From Glossina fuscipes (lineage: Eukaryota; Arthropoda; Insecta; Diptera; Glossinidae), in contig NW_023998414.1 in the NCBI RefSeq assembly GCF_014805625.2, positions 20,864,590-20,928,589 on the forward strand: a DNA stretch of 64,000 bases, read 5' to 3'. Shown here in pieces: positions 9,101 to 19,302 of this stretch (the first letter of the stretch is position 1; every line of letters begins with the position of its first letter). The notes below the pieces were generated by a model. The model made no database searches. It was not told where the DNA came from and was given only the letters and a program-made list of their open reading frames with translations. The translations under genes and the position numbers were made by a program.

Positions 9101-11458
9101 AAAGTGAATATAGCTCGCATCTTTCCGTGACGGGTATAACAAATTTGCAAATTTTAAATGCAAGTAACTTGAAGAGTTTATCTGTTATTGCTTAATACTC
9201 ATTCCTACGTGAACTCGAGCATATGATTTATATTAAATGGTATTTTATGTAAACAAAGATAATATAACAAATAAAAAGAAAGCAAAATATCCGTTATATT
9301 CGTCCTGAAGCGAATATTAAAAGTCAAGCATATTAAAAATCCATCTTAACCAATTGTGGGGGATGTACAAAATCAATGATTTATTTTTAATATTGCGTAA
9401 CTGTTGAGGATAAACTCTCATCTTATGGTCGGTGTGTTCATGAGACAATCTTATATATAGTTAAGTCATATGGCGGTCTCTCTTCATAATAAAGTTTCAA
9501 TGTTCTTATGATGTCTAACGTTCAGAATGGTTACTTTACTTCAATTTTCGCATTATATATGCATGTGGCTGAAAATCCCCAAAAACAGCCTGCTTTCTCA
9601 CCAAGAACACCCACGTTCAAAGTGTCTTGGAGAGCGCCATGTCTTCTCTATTCGAAAAACTGTGCAAATCTCAACAGGAATGTCCAACTATCGCTATAAT
9701 CGTCAATTCGATTTGCCACATGCTGTAAAATCAATGCAAATAAATAATGCGTGATACGAAATTGATTTACATCATGGGTGAATATGAATTCATCCGCGTT
9801 GACCCAAATTTAATTGACGATCATTGAATATATTTGTTTTTTTGTGGAAAGAGTGCTATGAAGATTAGTATCAAACTAAGGGGTAACATTATCTTGGCCG
9901 CAAATTAAATGTCCGAAAATCATAAAAGGGGAAAAAAAATGTCCTGTGAGTGAGATGAAGTTTTAAATTTTACCTAAAATCAACATAAGCAACATAGTGC
10001 GTAGAGTGTGCCGGATAACTTGGTAAGTATAAAAGGCAATTTTTAATAACATTCAACCATGCTCTTCGATGTATTCAACAAAGTCTTTAAATTAATTGTA
10101 TGATGAAGAAAAAGTGTTTTGGAAGCAAACATTCTTCAAAACTTAATTTAAATTTAAACAAGTTTTTTACGAGAGCATGTTCTGCCAGTCTGCCATGCCG
10201 GTGGGTACTTCAGTGTTTATTTGATTGTGAACAAATTATCAAAGATTTTCCTGATTAACAGTCGACACTTTTTTTCTTTTTTATTTTTTTTTTATTTTCA
10301 TAAAAAATTAAATTCCTATTGACGTATTTTTGATATCAAAATTGTAATAGGAGTCGAGAACAGTCGCCACTAGATTTTGAGTCATGTTTTGAGAATGTTT
10401 TTGACTTGCGGTCGCACCTTCAAAATTATTATGATCTGTTGCGCTACGGCGTAGAGATAATGTTATAGAGCAACTGTCACATGTCCATTTTGAAAAAATC
10501 GAGAAAAATTTTTTCAATGTACATTTTAAGGCCTGGAAAAGGAAAAATCTTTGATGTTGATTTGTTATTTGAAAAAACTCAGACGAATGATCTACTTTTA
10601 CTTGGGAAACGCTGGATGATATTATTGCTCAATGGGATAACGGAGACTTTCGGATAACCGTATTTGCTTTTGTCCACCGAGACAGAACTCTCAGACAATT
10701 TACTGGCTTTACCGAGTTCTTCCTTTAGACACTTACGAGCTATCTCCTCGTTCGATCACTTTTCAGTTTAAGATCTTAAGATACCCGAATATTTTATTAT
10801 CCCGCTCGAATATTCACAATCGCATTCTGAACCGAATTAAGCTCACCTGTTCGTCTGTCCGTCCTATTATCAATCTCAAGGTCACAATTTTCAAGATATT
10901 TTTGGTAAAATGAAACGATGACATTTACCTTACGAAACACTCTACTCCTTACGTGCGCAATTGGAAAAAATCAGCCATGCCCACCCAAAGATACAAATGA
11001 TGAAATATTATTTTTCTTTCACTTTTTATGCTTATTAGGGATAGAATGTTTAAAACTATTTTGCATGATATATTATTTACCCAAAAATGGGTTAATTCTA
11101 AACTACATATGGTAAATACAGCGACCTGTTGGTCTTAATAATATCAGCGATATGGGTGTCAAATAAAAGGACTTGGGCAATAGAATGCGACAAGCTAAGT
11201 GTGTTAATTCTAACTTAACTGTGGTGGACGTCACATATTGGTACATTAATTGTTCCCAACAATATATTTTATTGGAGTAGAAGATGAGAGATAAATTTTG
11301 TCGCATTCAACGTTTTGTGGCAATAAATAGAAGCGTGCGAATATAATTTTCTTACTTGTTAAAATACATTTTGACTTACCTCGGAATTCCACTCGTCCAA
11401 TGAGATTCGATTTGGCCTTCGGCACTTCAAATCCTATTAACTTTACCGTGAGTGACAT
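6116..11458 (-). CDS. Otoferlin-type ferlin, first three coding exons (N-terminal C2A domain)
   Basis: Three minus-strand exons splice in frame: 11380-11458 (ATG plus 26 codons and one base), 6529-6596, and 6116-6326. Donors are GTAAGT, GTAAAG and GTAAGT; the two acceptors are ACAG. The 118 residues start MSLTVKLIGFEVPKAK, contain an FRG turn, then SFIWPLA and EPLIVEL, the landmarks of the first C2 domain of otoferlin. In the family these are FRG, the F-WP-A motif and an E-L strand. Ferlins are large tail-anchored multi-C2 proteins in calcium-linked membrane fusion; the fly relative is misfire. Between the E-L strand and a GQYIILMQ strand (where otoferlin has IGTFRMVLQ) lies a Ser/Gly/Thr-rich insert. 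Exon 3 ends in phase 1, so the gene continues beyond 6116, probably past the window edge. The family call rests on motif recall; the splice structure is directly visible. Confidence 0.75.
6715..7085 (-). repeat. Dispersed repeat family R2, copy 2, in ferlin intron 1
   Basis: Minus-oriented copy. On the plus strand it shows the inverted landmarks: CTACACCACCTCGCTTAG, CGTATCCGAACCACTTTCAA, TCAGTGTAACAAATTTGATC, a GGACAGACGGACAGAC stretch, and TACCACAAGTGGTGTAG at the far end. Confidence 0.65.
7086..8315. other. Ferlin intron 1, unassigned part
   Basis: Intronic, AT-rich. A CTGCCCGTCTGCCTGTCC stretch near 7957 suggests a further decayed R2- or DINE-like fragment, but boundaries cannot be drawn. 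Confidence 0.4.
8320..9145 (+). mobile_element. DINE-1/INE-1-like dispersed element, copy B (two units)
   Basis: Starts with GGGCGCACGGCTTATTTTA and TATTTTCAGAATGAAAGTGA, the same entry as copy G at 51945. It runs through a first unit with a GGACAGGCGG stretch and a GGATTTATATATTTTATGGG segment. A second unit begins at GAGTAGGCGTGG and ends CGATCAAAAATATATATACT...GACGGGTATAAC at about 9140. It lies inside ferlin intron 1. Confidence 0.7.
9146..10775. other. Ferlin intron 1, no feature seen
   Basis: AT-rich intronic DNA. Two overlapping open frames near 9508-9754 share the same bases in different frames, show no domain and are probably chance. Confidence 0.4.
10780..10925 (+). repeat. Dispersed repeat family R2, copy 3 (weak fragment)
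   Basis: Short fragment with CACCTGTTCGTCTGTCCGTCC followed by TTCAAGATATTTTTGG and AAAATGAAACGATG. This corresponds to the centre of the R2 family. The two ends cannot be placed. Confidence 0.35.
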
Positions 11459-13735
11459 ATTTGTTTTCTAATGAATTTTTTTATTCAATATATTCACTTT
11501 GAGACTCTACATCGTAATATTGAAAAACAAACTAAATTCGTTTGCTCAGTTTAGCAGAAATATTTATGATTGTTTTTCGTTTTTTTTTTTTTTTCACTTT
11601 TTAAGTTGCGGCATACATTGCAAATAAAATTGAGTTAAGAGCTGAAATGAAATAATAACAATATTTTAGGGAAGAAGCAACATTAACATAACCTAATATT
11701 TAGTTCAAGACGATAGATACCAATATATTTAAAAAAAGATGTAAACAGAAAGTTTATTTTTTTTTTTTAGAATCGTCATAAGTTTATGATAAGATTCCTG
11801 TCTGTCGGAATGTCAAAATTATAAGAGATCTCATTTATGGTGAGAGACGACCAATTTGGGACTGTTTAGGGATTCTGTAAAAGTGTTTTTTTGTAGAAAA
11901 ACAAGTAGACACACTATATAGGCAAAGCCGACTACTAGGCACCCTACATCACTACGTTTAATACAGACATTCATTCGTTTTCGTTTCATTTAAAAACTAT
12001 ACATTGCTTTTATGTGAAGGCATAATTTGCGTGATAGTTCTCATGTTACAGGATGCGCAAAATGTCAATTAACTTGGTTCACACTATGCAAACTCAATTG
12101 ACAAATCCAATGTGATTTTGAACAGAGGCATAGAGGAGAAGAAAGCCGTACATTTTGTTCCTTCTGGATCGAGCTCAATAACATCAAAGAAACCATACGA
12201 GTAGTGAAGTTGCTCGTAGGGACACCGATTAAGCGTAGATCCTCTGCTTGACCGTCCGAATAGGCTGATAATGATAGGCAATAGGCTGAGATACATTAAG
12301 TTTGATCATTTCCCTACATAAGATTTCTTTGTTTATTTTAAAACGTTAGATTATATGATTAGTTACAGTTGCATAGAATTGTAAGATAAGCTATTCTTCA
12401 ATATTTCCATCTTAAATAAAAGATGTTGGGTTATAACGCTTAATCTTATTTTGCGCTGGGAATTGTAAACATCGAAGGTAAAAACGCCTGGAACAGACGC
12501 TGAGGTGTACCTTGATATGTTTTAATATATTTTTCCCGAATAGAAAATATAACAGTCTACACTGTCTGCACAATCGTGTAGCATCTGCGATAAACATTTT
12601 CTCATTCGCAAAATTGAAAATATTGCCTACGCAGGAGAATTTGAAAAAGACCCAAACTTTTCAAAAAAAAAAAAAAAAAAAACACGCCCACGCGTTTACG
12701 TTATGAAAATTGTGCACACTTTTGCTTTCCGTGTTTTTTGCTTGTTCCCCATAAAGTGAAACACACACACAATAAAAACTTTTACGCTGAAAAGGGAAAA
12801 AACTACGGCATCTATCCACTGTTATCGCGTATGGAAATTTAGTTCCTTTCTTTTTTTCATCAGCATCACGATGATGGGTGCAAAAGATTCGGTCATGATC
12901 GAATGTAATTTTCTTACTTACTTTTAAAATTGCTTCAGAGGCTCTTGATAAATAATTTGCTTTTTCTGGCTAAGTGCATGAAACTCTGCTCTTCTTTTTA
13001 TGTTTGCTTTTCACATGATACGGGATCTGATTTATTTTGTACACAATTAGAATTGAAAGTAAGGCAATGGGAATCCTAATGTGGATGGGGACAGTAATGA
13101 TTGAAATCAACACAATATCTTTTCATCGTTTCATTCGTTTAGTTTATTTTTCTCAATTTTATGCGGATGATGTGTGTGTGACGTTGGCGTCTATTGAGAG
13201 TGCCTTTGCCATCGCTATCACATGAGAATAATAAAATACTGTATAAATAATCCTTTACTTCCATTCATTATTTTGTTCTTTTATCTTTTTTTTTTTTCAA
13301 CGAAAATGTTAGCTTTAGGTAAGGGATCGAAGAGTGCACTGCGATTTTTTTCAGAGTTTTTCAAGTAAATTCTATAAACATTTTCGAGTAATTTAAAATT
13401 CTATCTAAAAATATGTAAGCCAGTAAAACAAGTCGAAAAACAATTATTATTTTCTGAAATGCATTCATTAGAGAATGGAAAAATCCTAACACTCATAACA
13501 CGTGAAATGCGAAATAATACTAATGTAAGTAGAACAAGTAAGAAATTTGCATTCGACTATGATTCAATCTGCAAACTACAATGCTAGCTGGGCTTGGCCA
13601 GATTTTTCTCCCATTTTTATACATACATACATGAATACTGTAAGATCGTAGAAGTAGTGCACCTATTTTATCTGTCACGAGTAGTAATAACCAAAAAATC
13701 CAATTTATTTTTCTTTTCGCTTTTCTTCTCTGCTC
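11459..13735. other. Upstream region of the ferlin gene
   Basis: Presumably holds the ferlin promoter and 5' untranslated region, but no core promoter element can be singled out in the AT-rich background. It also holds poly(A)/poly(T) runs (11580, 11758, 12665, 13290) and a short CA run near 12763. A 70-codon minus open frame at 12084-12296 has no recognisable domain. Confidence 0.4.
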
Positions 13736-13739
13736 ATGC

Positions 13740-13962
13740 TATCGTGCGGCCGTTGTCTTTCTAAAATTTAAAGCTGATATCTTTATATTCGCGATCGGAG
13801 CTTATGCGGGCGGATAGGCGACCTCACTTAAATCAATTCAGAATTTGATAATACTCAATAATATGTGTAGATATTTTAAATGATCTCTGAAGCTTCCCGC
13901 GGTTATGTTGTAAAGGTTTAGAGAAAATGAATATACCCGCCATTCTTCGGTGATGGGCATAA
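13740..13962 (+). mobile_element. DINE-1/INE-1-like element, copy C (3' end only)
   Basis: Terminal fragment. CTTAAATCAATTCAGAATTTG, a degraded GATCAAGAATATA block, a GATCTCTGAAGCTTCCCGCG segment, AAATGAATATACCCGCC and the end CTTCGGTGATGGGCATAAAA. Confidence 0.7.
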
Positions 13963-14022
13963 AAAGTACAAATTCTTACAATATTTGTATTCATACAGGA
14001 TGTACAAATATTTAAACATATA

Positions 14023-14576
14023 CTCAAACCTGTTTTTGTGCGGTCTTTTTTTATGCGCTTTTTTTGTGCGATTCTTTTTTTGTGCGGTATATGAATATCG
14101 ACACATTGAATTTCGCCGAGAGGTTAGGTCAATCTGAACTGTGTTGGCATCACTTTTTTTGCTATCAGTGTGTATGTACACATTGCAACAGCCATTTTCA
14201 TACCTATTGCATCAGCCTATTTCATTTGGCATGCTCAATGTTCTTATGCATATATTGCATCAGCCAATTTCAATATGTACATTTTGAAAATTTCTCCTTG
14301 TTTAAAATTAGACATTAAAATTTTTTTAAATGTTTCAATGTGTAATTTAATTATTTATTTTGTTTGGAAAGCACTTTCTTGCTATTTCGTGAAGCTTTGA
14401 CATATTTTCTAAGTGAGACTTTTTTTATGCGGTCCCTCTCTACCGCATAAAAAAAATTTTCCTTAATATGCTGTGAAAAATTATTTCTTATAGCTATTTA
14501 TGAAGTTTTTGAATATATTTTTTGTGCGACTTTTTTGCTGCGGTCCCTATCTACCGCACAAAAACAGGTTTGACTG
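14023..14576 (+). mobile_element. Pogo-like MITE with perfect 20-bp inverted ends
   Basis: The left end carries CAAACCTGTTTTTGTGCGGT (14025-14044) and the right end its exact reverse complement (14553-14572). Outside these, the right end continues to ...ACTG followed by TA. The left end reads TA then CT, consistent with a CAGT terminus that lost two bases and a TA target duplication. CAGT ends and TA targets are typical of pogo/Tigger-type elements. There is no transposase frame. Subterminal repeats of a TGCGGTCCCT...ACCGCA hairpin occur twice near the right end (about 14428 and 14538). A second, inverted copy lies at 18263-19302. Confidence 0.75.
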
Positions 14577-15006
14577 TATATGAATGAATATACATATGCT
14601 CATGGTTGTAGCTTTAGCGGTACAATAGGAGTTTGAGTGTTAGGAAAAATTATCTCATCTCGTATCTCAAACTTTGGACACGAGGTGGGTATTTTCACTG
14701 GTAATCAACCTAACTGTAACTCTTCCTAATCACAACCATGCCCGGACATTTTCCTAAATCGCTTGGTATATAACAAAAAAAAGTAAAGGTGAGAGTCCAT
14801 TTTAAAGGAAATAAAAATAAAGTGCATCAACATACTTATGTAAATGATATTTACCATTTGGCAGACCTTTTTCAACCGTCGTATGCTATTTAAACAATAG
14901 CGTCCTTAATACGAAATTGTTACGAAAATCCCAAATCCAGTTAATATCAGCTAAGTAATTTTCGGAATAACAAATTTCATAAAGAAGGAAGAAACCAAAT
15001 GAAGCT

Positions 15007-15350
15007 GCAGGCCGATGAAAACGAATAGCGGAAAAGCAAACAGGTAAAAGCTAAGTGCATATTCGCAGACTCGTCATGCAGGTGCAGGCCGATGAAAACG
15101 ATTACAGGAAAAGCAGGCTGGGATTAGAAATCAAACCATAAAATTAGGTATAGTAAGATGCTTGTAAATTTGTATATAAGTAGAATATTTGTGAAAAGTA
15201 GAGTTAGTCTGGCAAGAACGTAGAAGTTGAGAGTACGGCCAAAATAAATTGTAAATAAATATTGCTACTGTTGTGAAAGACAACGTAGTAAAATAAAAGA
15301 ACTTTGAAGTGCATTTCTCTTGATCAATATATCCACGATCTAGTGATACG
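15007..15350 (+). repeat. Local duplication and possible solo-LTR-like segment
   Basis: GCAGGCCGATGAAAACGA followed by GGAAAAGCA occurs at about 15008 and again at about 15082, a 75-bp-spaced direct repeat. Downstream are a TATATAAG box (15173), two AATAAA-like signals, and GTGATACGGACTGTATCTC at about 15342. That order is seen at the end of many fly retrotransposon LTRs. No matching second LTR or pol gene is present, so the LTR reading is tentative. Confidence 0.3.
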
Positions 15351-16111
15351 GACTGTATCTCATAAAAGCGAATTTCATAACAATATTAAACATTTTATAG
15401 GAGTAATATATTTGATATAATAACGTACTCGGCGAAGAGAGAAGAAAATACCTTTAGTAATGCAGAAGAGCTAGATATTCAGGCTGTTAACTAAAGTAGA
15501 CAAACCAAGTTGTGTCAACTCTTTTAACACGTTTTTCCTTCTTTCAATTAATTTTGTACGTTTTTTTCTTCAGGTGGATTCATTGTAATATCGCTAGCCT
15601 ATACTAAAACGTTTCTCTCGAACGCTGCCACTATGATGTGGTATTTAGTTTTGTCGCCAGTAATGCCTCTGATAATGAACGACGTAGTCGAACATCATGC
15701 TAAAGTAGCGACATTTTAATTGCACCTTCTCCTCTTTGTCGTTCTTGGCTGTTGAACGCCATCACCTTGGATATCCCCTATCACCAATATGCTGTGATTA
15801 TCTCCTAAACAATATATTCACGCTTATATTTTTCTTGATTGAATTTAATACGTGAAGTCAAAGGGAGAAGCATACGTTGCTTGAGTGCAAAAACGAGAAG
15901 GAAAGAAAGAGAGAAGTATCAGCTGGTTGTTGAATGAGTGTTAGCAGAAGTTTCACAAAGCCAAAGGTTTTCGTCAGAAAGGTTGGGCTTTCGCTATCCC
16001 AAACCGTTATGTGAAAATTTCCAACTATCGGATTAAATCTGTTTTTAATAAGCTTCGTTGTTGGGGAACACCATCTCAGTCATGTATCGATCGGTTGTGT
16101 AGTGGCTCTAC

Positions 16112-16288
16112 CTGTCTTGTGGCGTGAGCCCGACCCGGCGGATTATTAGAGCGTGAATCGGCGCCATCCAATGAGTGCAACAATTCCCAAACTAAGGACA
16201 AAATGTATTTGCTTGATTTCAAGTAAATGGCCATTAAATCCATTTTGGGGAATATTCGAGAGCCATCTGGTGAAAGTGTTGGTAAGTC
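16112..16288 (-). CDS. Candidate internal exon of an unrecognised gene
   Basis: On the minus strand a segment of exactly 59 codons is bounded by a CATCAG acceptor and a CAG/GTAGAG donor, both in phase 0. It reads DLPTLSPDGSRIFPKMDLM, then a hydrophobic stretch with YILSLVWELLHSL and a polar tail ending HATRQ. I do not recognise the protein. The reading is not secure: the plus strand over the same bases is also open and ends at its own good donor (GTAAGT at 16283). The enclosing open frame on the minus strand is 85 codons. No partner exon with a matching phase was identified nearby. Confidence 0.35.
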
Positions 16289-18260
16289 CTGATGACAAAT
16301 GGACAATGAAGTCGTTACGGTATCTAAAGTCATGATGCAGATTAGACGGACGGGCGCAAAATACGAAAAGTCATGGTGTCCTCTACATGTCCATAAAGAG
16401 GCTCATAGCGAAGGAGAAAGAAGTCGAAGAGCGAGGCATATGCCTGATGAGTAGGCGTTACAGCTTTATCGAGCATTCATTATATCTGCAACTACAAGGC
16501 AATTGAAATTGGGGCACTGTCTACCGTAAAGAGAATTGAACCTAGGTACACTGTCTTGGTAATTTTGCTTCGGTGTCCCTTCTGATTCACCCTAGCTTTC
16601 ATACATGACTTATTGTTGCGTCTAAGCAATGTTTCGATTTTTATAATAATATCCGAAGAAGTGATACCTTCGAAAAATGGCAAAAAAACATTGGTGATTA
16701 CCAATGCAGAATATTGTATAGAAATATTTTCTATTATTTTTTTGAATTGCAAAAAGAAACTATAAGGAATGTTTTTTTGATATCTAATATATATTTCATA
16801 CAGTTGAAAAAGAATAAAATGCAAGACATGCACCTATCCATACATACGAAACGTTTAGGTGAAATGTATGCAAAGAGCTTCCGTTCATCTATAAAAATCA
16901 TACGGTTATCAATCTCTTGAAAGTACAAAAGTTCTGATAATTTCCTGATATTATGTAGTTGTGTTAGTAGGATCGTATACCTATGTTTATGTTTACTTTA
17001 AATGATTGATGACATGTGCCATATATTACTGGCTCTACTTGCCTACGTAAATAAATGTACGAAAGCATATGCATTTGCAAATTGTTAAAGTACATGCACT
17101 GCATAGATGAAAATACAATTGGATTGCAATTGATTTGATTACGAGTAAAAAAACATTATATATAGACAGAGAATTAATTACACGATAGATATTTGTAATT
17201 AAATTTGTATGGATTAAAATTCGATAAATTCACATGATTGGATACTTGTGCCGATCAGTTAATTCACAAATATTTTCCCACTCACCAACAACGCAGGATG
17301 AATGGACACTTAGTAGATTTGGTCTTTTATTTATAAAATCCCAATATTTTGGTATAAGATACTATCCGCTCTAGTCATGTCTGCCAGTCGGTGTGGCTGT
17401 CTGTCTGTCATTCAGTGTCCGCTTGTCTGATATCTGGTGGTCTCGAGACCTCAAGGTGGAAAAAATTGAGATAAAAGACAGAAATATCGCACATAGCTTA
17501 GGCTTTCAATACCGGGGAGTTTCTTCGTATGATATACGCCAGACATGCTTCCCTAGTATATGTAGATTTTATAGATTGCCTTTATATACTATTCCTGTGT
17601 CTTAATATAATACGTTAGTTTTCTCTTTTTTTATAGTGCGACCTGTCTTGTACATGGCTCAGTTGCTCAGTCGTTTATTTAGCGTAAATTGAAAAAAAAT
17701 TTTCTTTGAAATAAAAGTTTCAAGTACATCGCTTGTCAAACGCATTTTGTTGAAATCAGGTAAGTTTGACGAATCATGTTTTCAAACCCATGTATTGAAC
17801 GCATGTATTAACGCATTGTAAAAACTGTTTGTTTATCCATTTACTTATTATTATGAAAGCGCAGCCCTTGGAATTCGTAAAGTTGTTAACTAACACTTTT
17901 TTGTTAATGTTCCTTTTTAATGAGTGAACAAAAGCGTGATAACGGTAAACTGTTGTTTTTTTCATTTTCCAGAATTTAGAAATTTGCTTAGGGGGCGAGA
18001 GCGCATACCCAAGACATTTTCAATGAGATCCAACGCATGCAATGTCTCCTTAACAAATACGTTGATGGCATTTTTTTTTTGTTTTTTATTATTCTTTGTA
18101 AAAAGTACATTCATTTATTATGAGTACTTTGCAGAATTATTCAATCATTAAATTTAACGAGATCTAAATCACAAAGTTCGTGATTAAATTCATGTCAATG
18201 GAAATCATAGTAAACGAGCACAGTATATGCATCTTGCATATTCATCATCATCGAGCAGCA
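16289..18260. other. Intergenic DNA with a weak repeat fragment
   Basis: AT-rich. A fragment near 17365-17580 (GTGGCTGTCTGTCTGTC, then ATACCGGGGAGTTTC) resembles a decayed R2-type repeat. Open frames at 16492-16928 overlap on both strands and carry no domain. Confidence 0.4.
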
Positions 18261-18262
18261 TA

Positions 18263-19302
18263 GGTAAATCTGCTTTTGTGCGGTAGATAGTGACCGCAAA
18301 AAGAAAACAACAACTACACAAAAAAACAAAAAAAAAGAAAAGATAATCAGAAACTTTGTAAATAGCTACACCAAATAACTTTTCACAACAATTAAGAGAA
18401 AATTTCATCCTAAGCGGTAGAGAGAAACTGCATAGGAAAAGTTTCTCCTAGCTTCACGAAATAGTGAGGAAGTGCTTTTTAAACAAAATAAGTATTAAAA
18501 TAAAACATTAAAAAATATGAAAACATTTTAATTTCTTAGTATATCCTACTACTACTTGGACAAGGTCCAAGGGTTCATTAAGTTAGTACGCATCTACGCA
18601 ACGCCTAGAAGGGCTTGAGATAGACCCACCTTTTGTTACATTCATGAATTTAGAAACACTTTCTGAATCCATTTAAATCTGTCCGTCCGTCTGTTTTCTC
18701 TTGTTCAACGTGGCGTTCGCAATTTTTGCGATATTTTCTTGAAATTCGGTACAGTAAAATGTTTCGGTTCAAGGACGAACGCTATGAAAAATGGTTCGGA
18801 TTGGACCATTCTGTCAACAATTTCCTATATAACACCTTCTTTTAAAAAGTCGTCATATGAATAACTGTAAGGTGTAGCTGGGTATTTAATGGTGGCTCGT
18901 CGTCCGTTCTAGTGTTTTCGGTATTTTTAATAAATTTTGATGAAATTTGTTACACTGAAATGTTTCGATGTACGCTACTGAAGAAGATTCGGATCGAACC
19001 ATTTTTACGACCACTTACAATTCCTTACACTGAAAAGTTGTTATATGATTACCTGTACTAAGCGAAATGGTGTAGGGTACTTGTGTTTGTGTATATAAAG
19101 TTTGCATTTGTTTCAAGCATGAAGATATTTTCAAAATGCGTATAACGGCATCTCATAGTCCAAAATGTGCACATTCTTCCTCTCTCTCTCTATCCCTATC
19201 GGCATATTCCTACACGGTATAAAAAAAGTTGCATTAAAAATATCGCAATACCAAAATTGCACAAATAAAAAAAAAAAATTCGCAATAAAATAGGTTTAAC
19301 TG
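18263..19302 (-). mobile_element. Second pogo-like MITE copy, inverted, carrying a nested repeat
   Basis: The low-coordinate end (18265-18284) reads TAAATCTGCTTTTGTGCGGT, 17 of 20 matching the end of the copy at 14 kb. The segment to about 18520 is the reverse complement of 14330-14572, including the AAGCACTT...CTATTTCGTGAAGCT block and both ACCGC hairpins. The high-coordinate end is AATAGGTTTAACTG followed by TA, matching ...CAGGTTTGACTG-TA. Between them lies an R2 repeat (18543-19083). The element is older than the 14-kb copy, judging by decay of both ends. Confidence 0.65.
18543..19083 (+). repeat. Dispersed repeat family R2, copy 4, nested in the MITE
   Basis: The best-preserved R2 copy. 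It begins with CTACTACTACTTGGACAAGG, then AGAAGGGCTTGAGATAGACC, a CTGTCCGTCCGTCTG stretch and GGTACAGTAAAATGTTTCGG. Next come GACGAACGCTATGAAAAATGG, GGTTCGGATTGGACCA and AAAAGTCGTCATATGA. A partial second round follows (TTACACTGAAATGTTTCGAT, GGATCGAACCA), so the copy contains two tandem units. It ends AAGCGAAATGGTGTAGGGTA. Confidence 0.65.
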
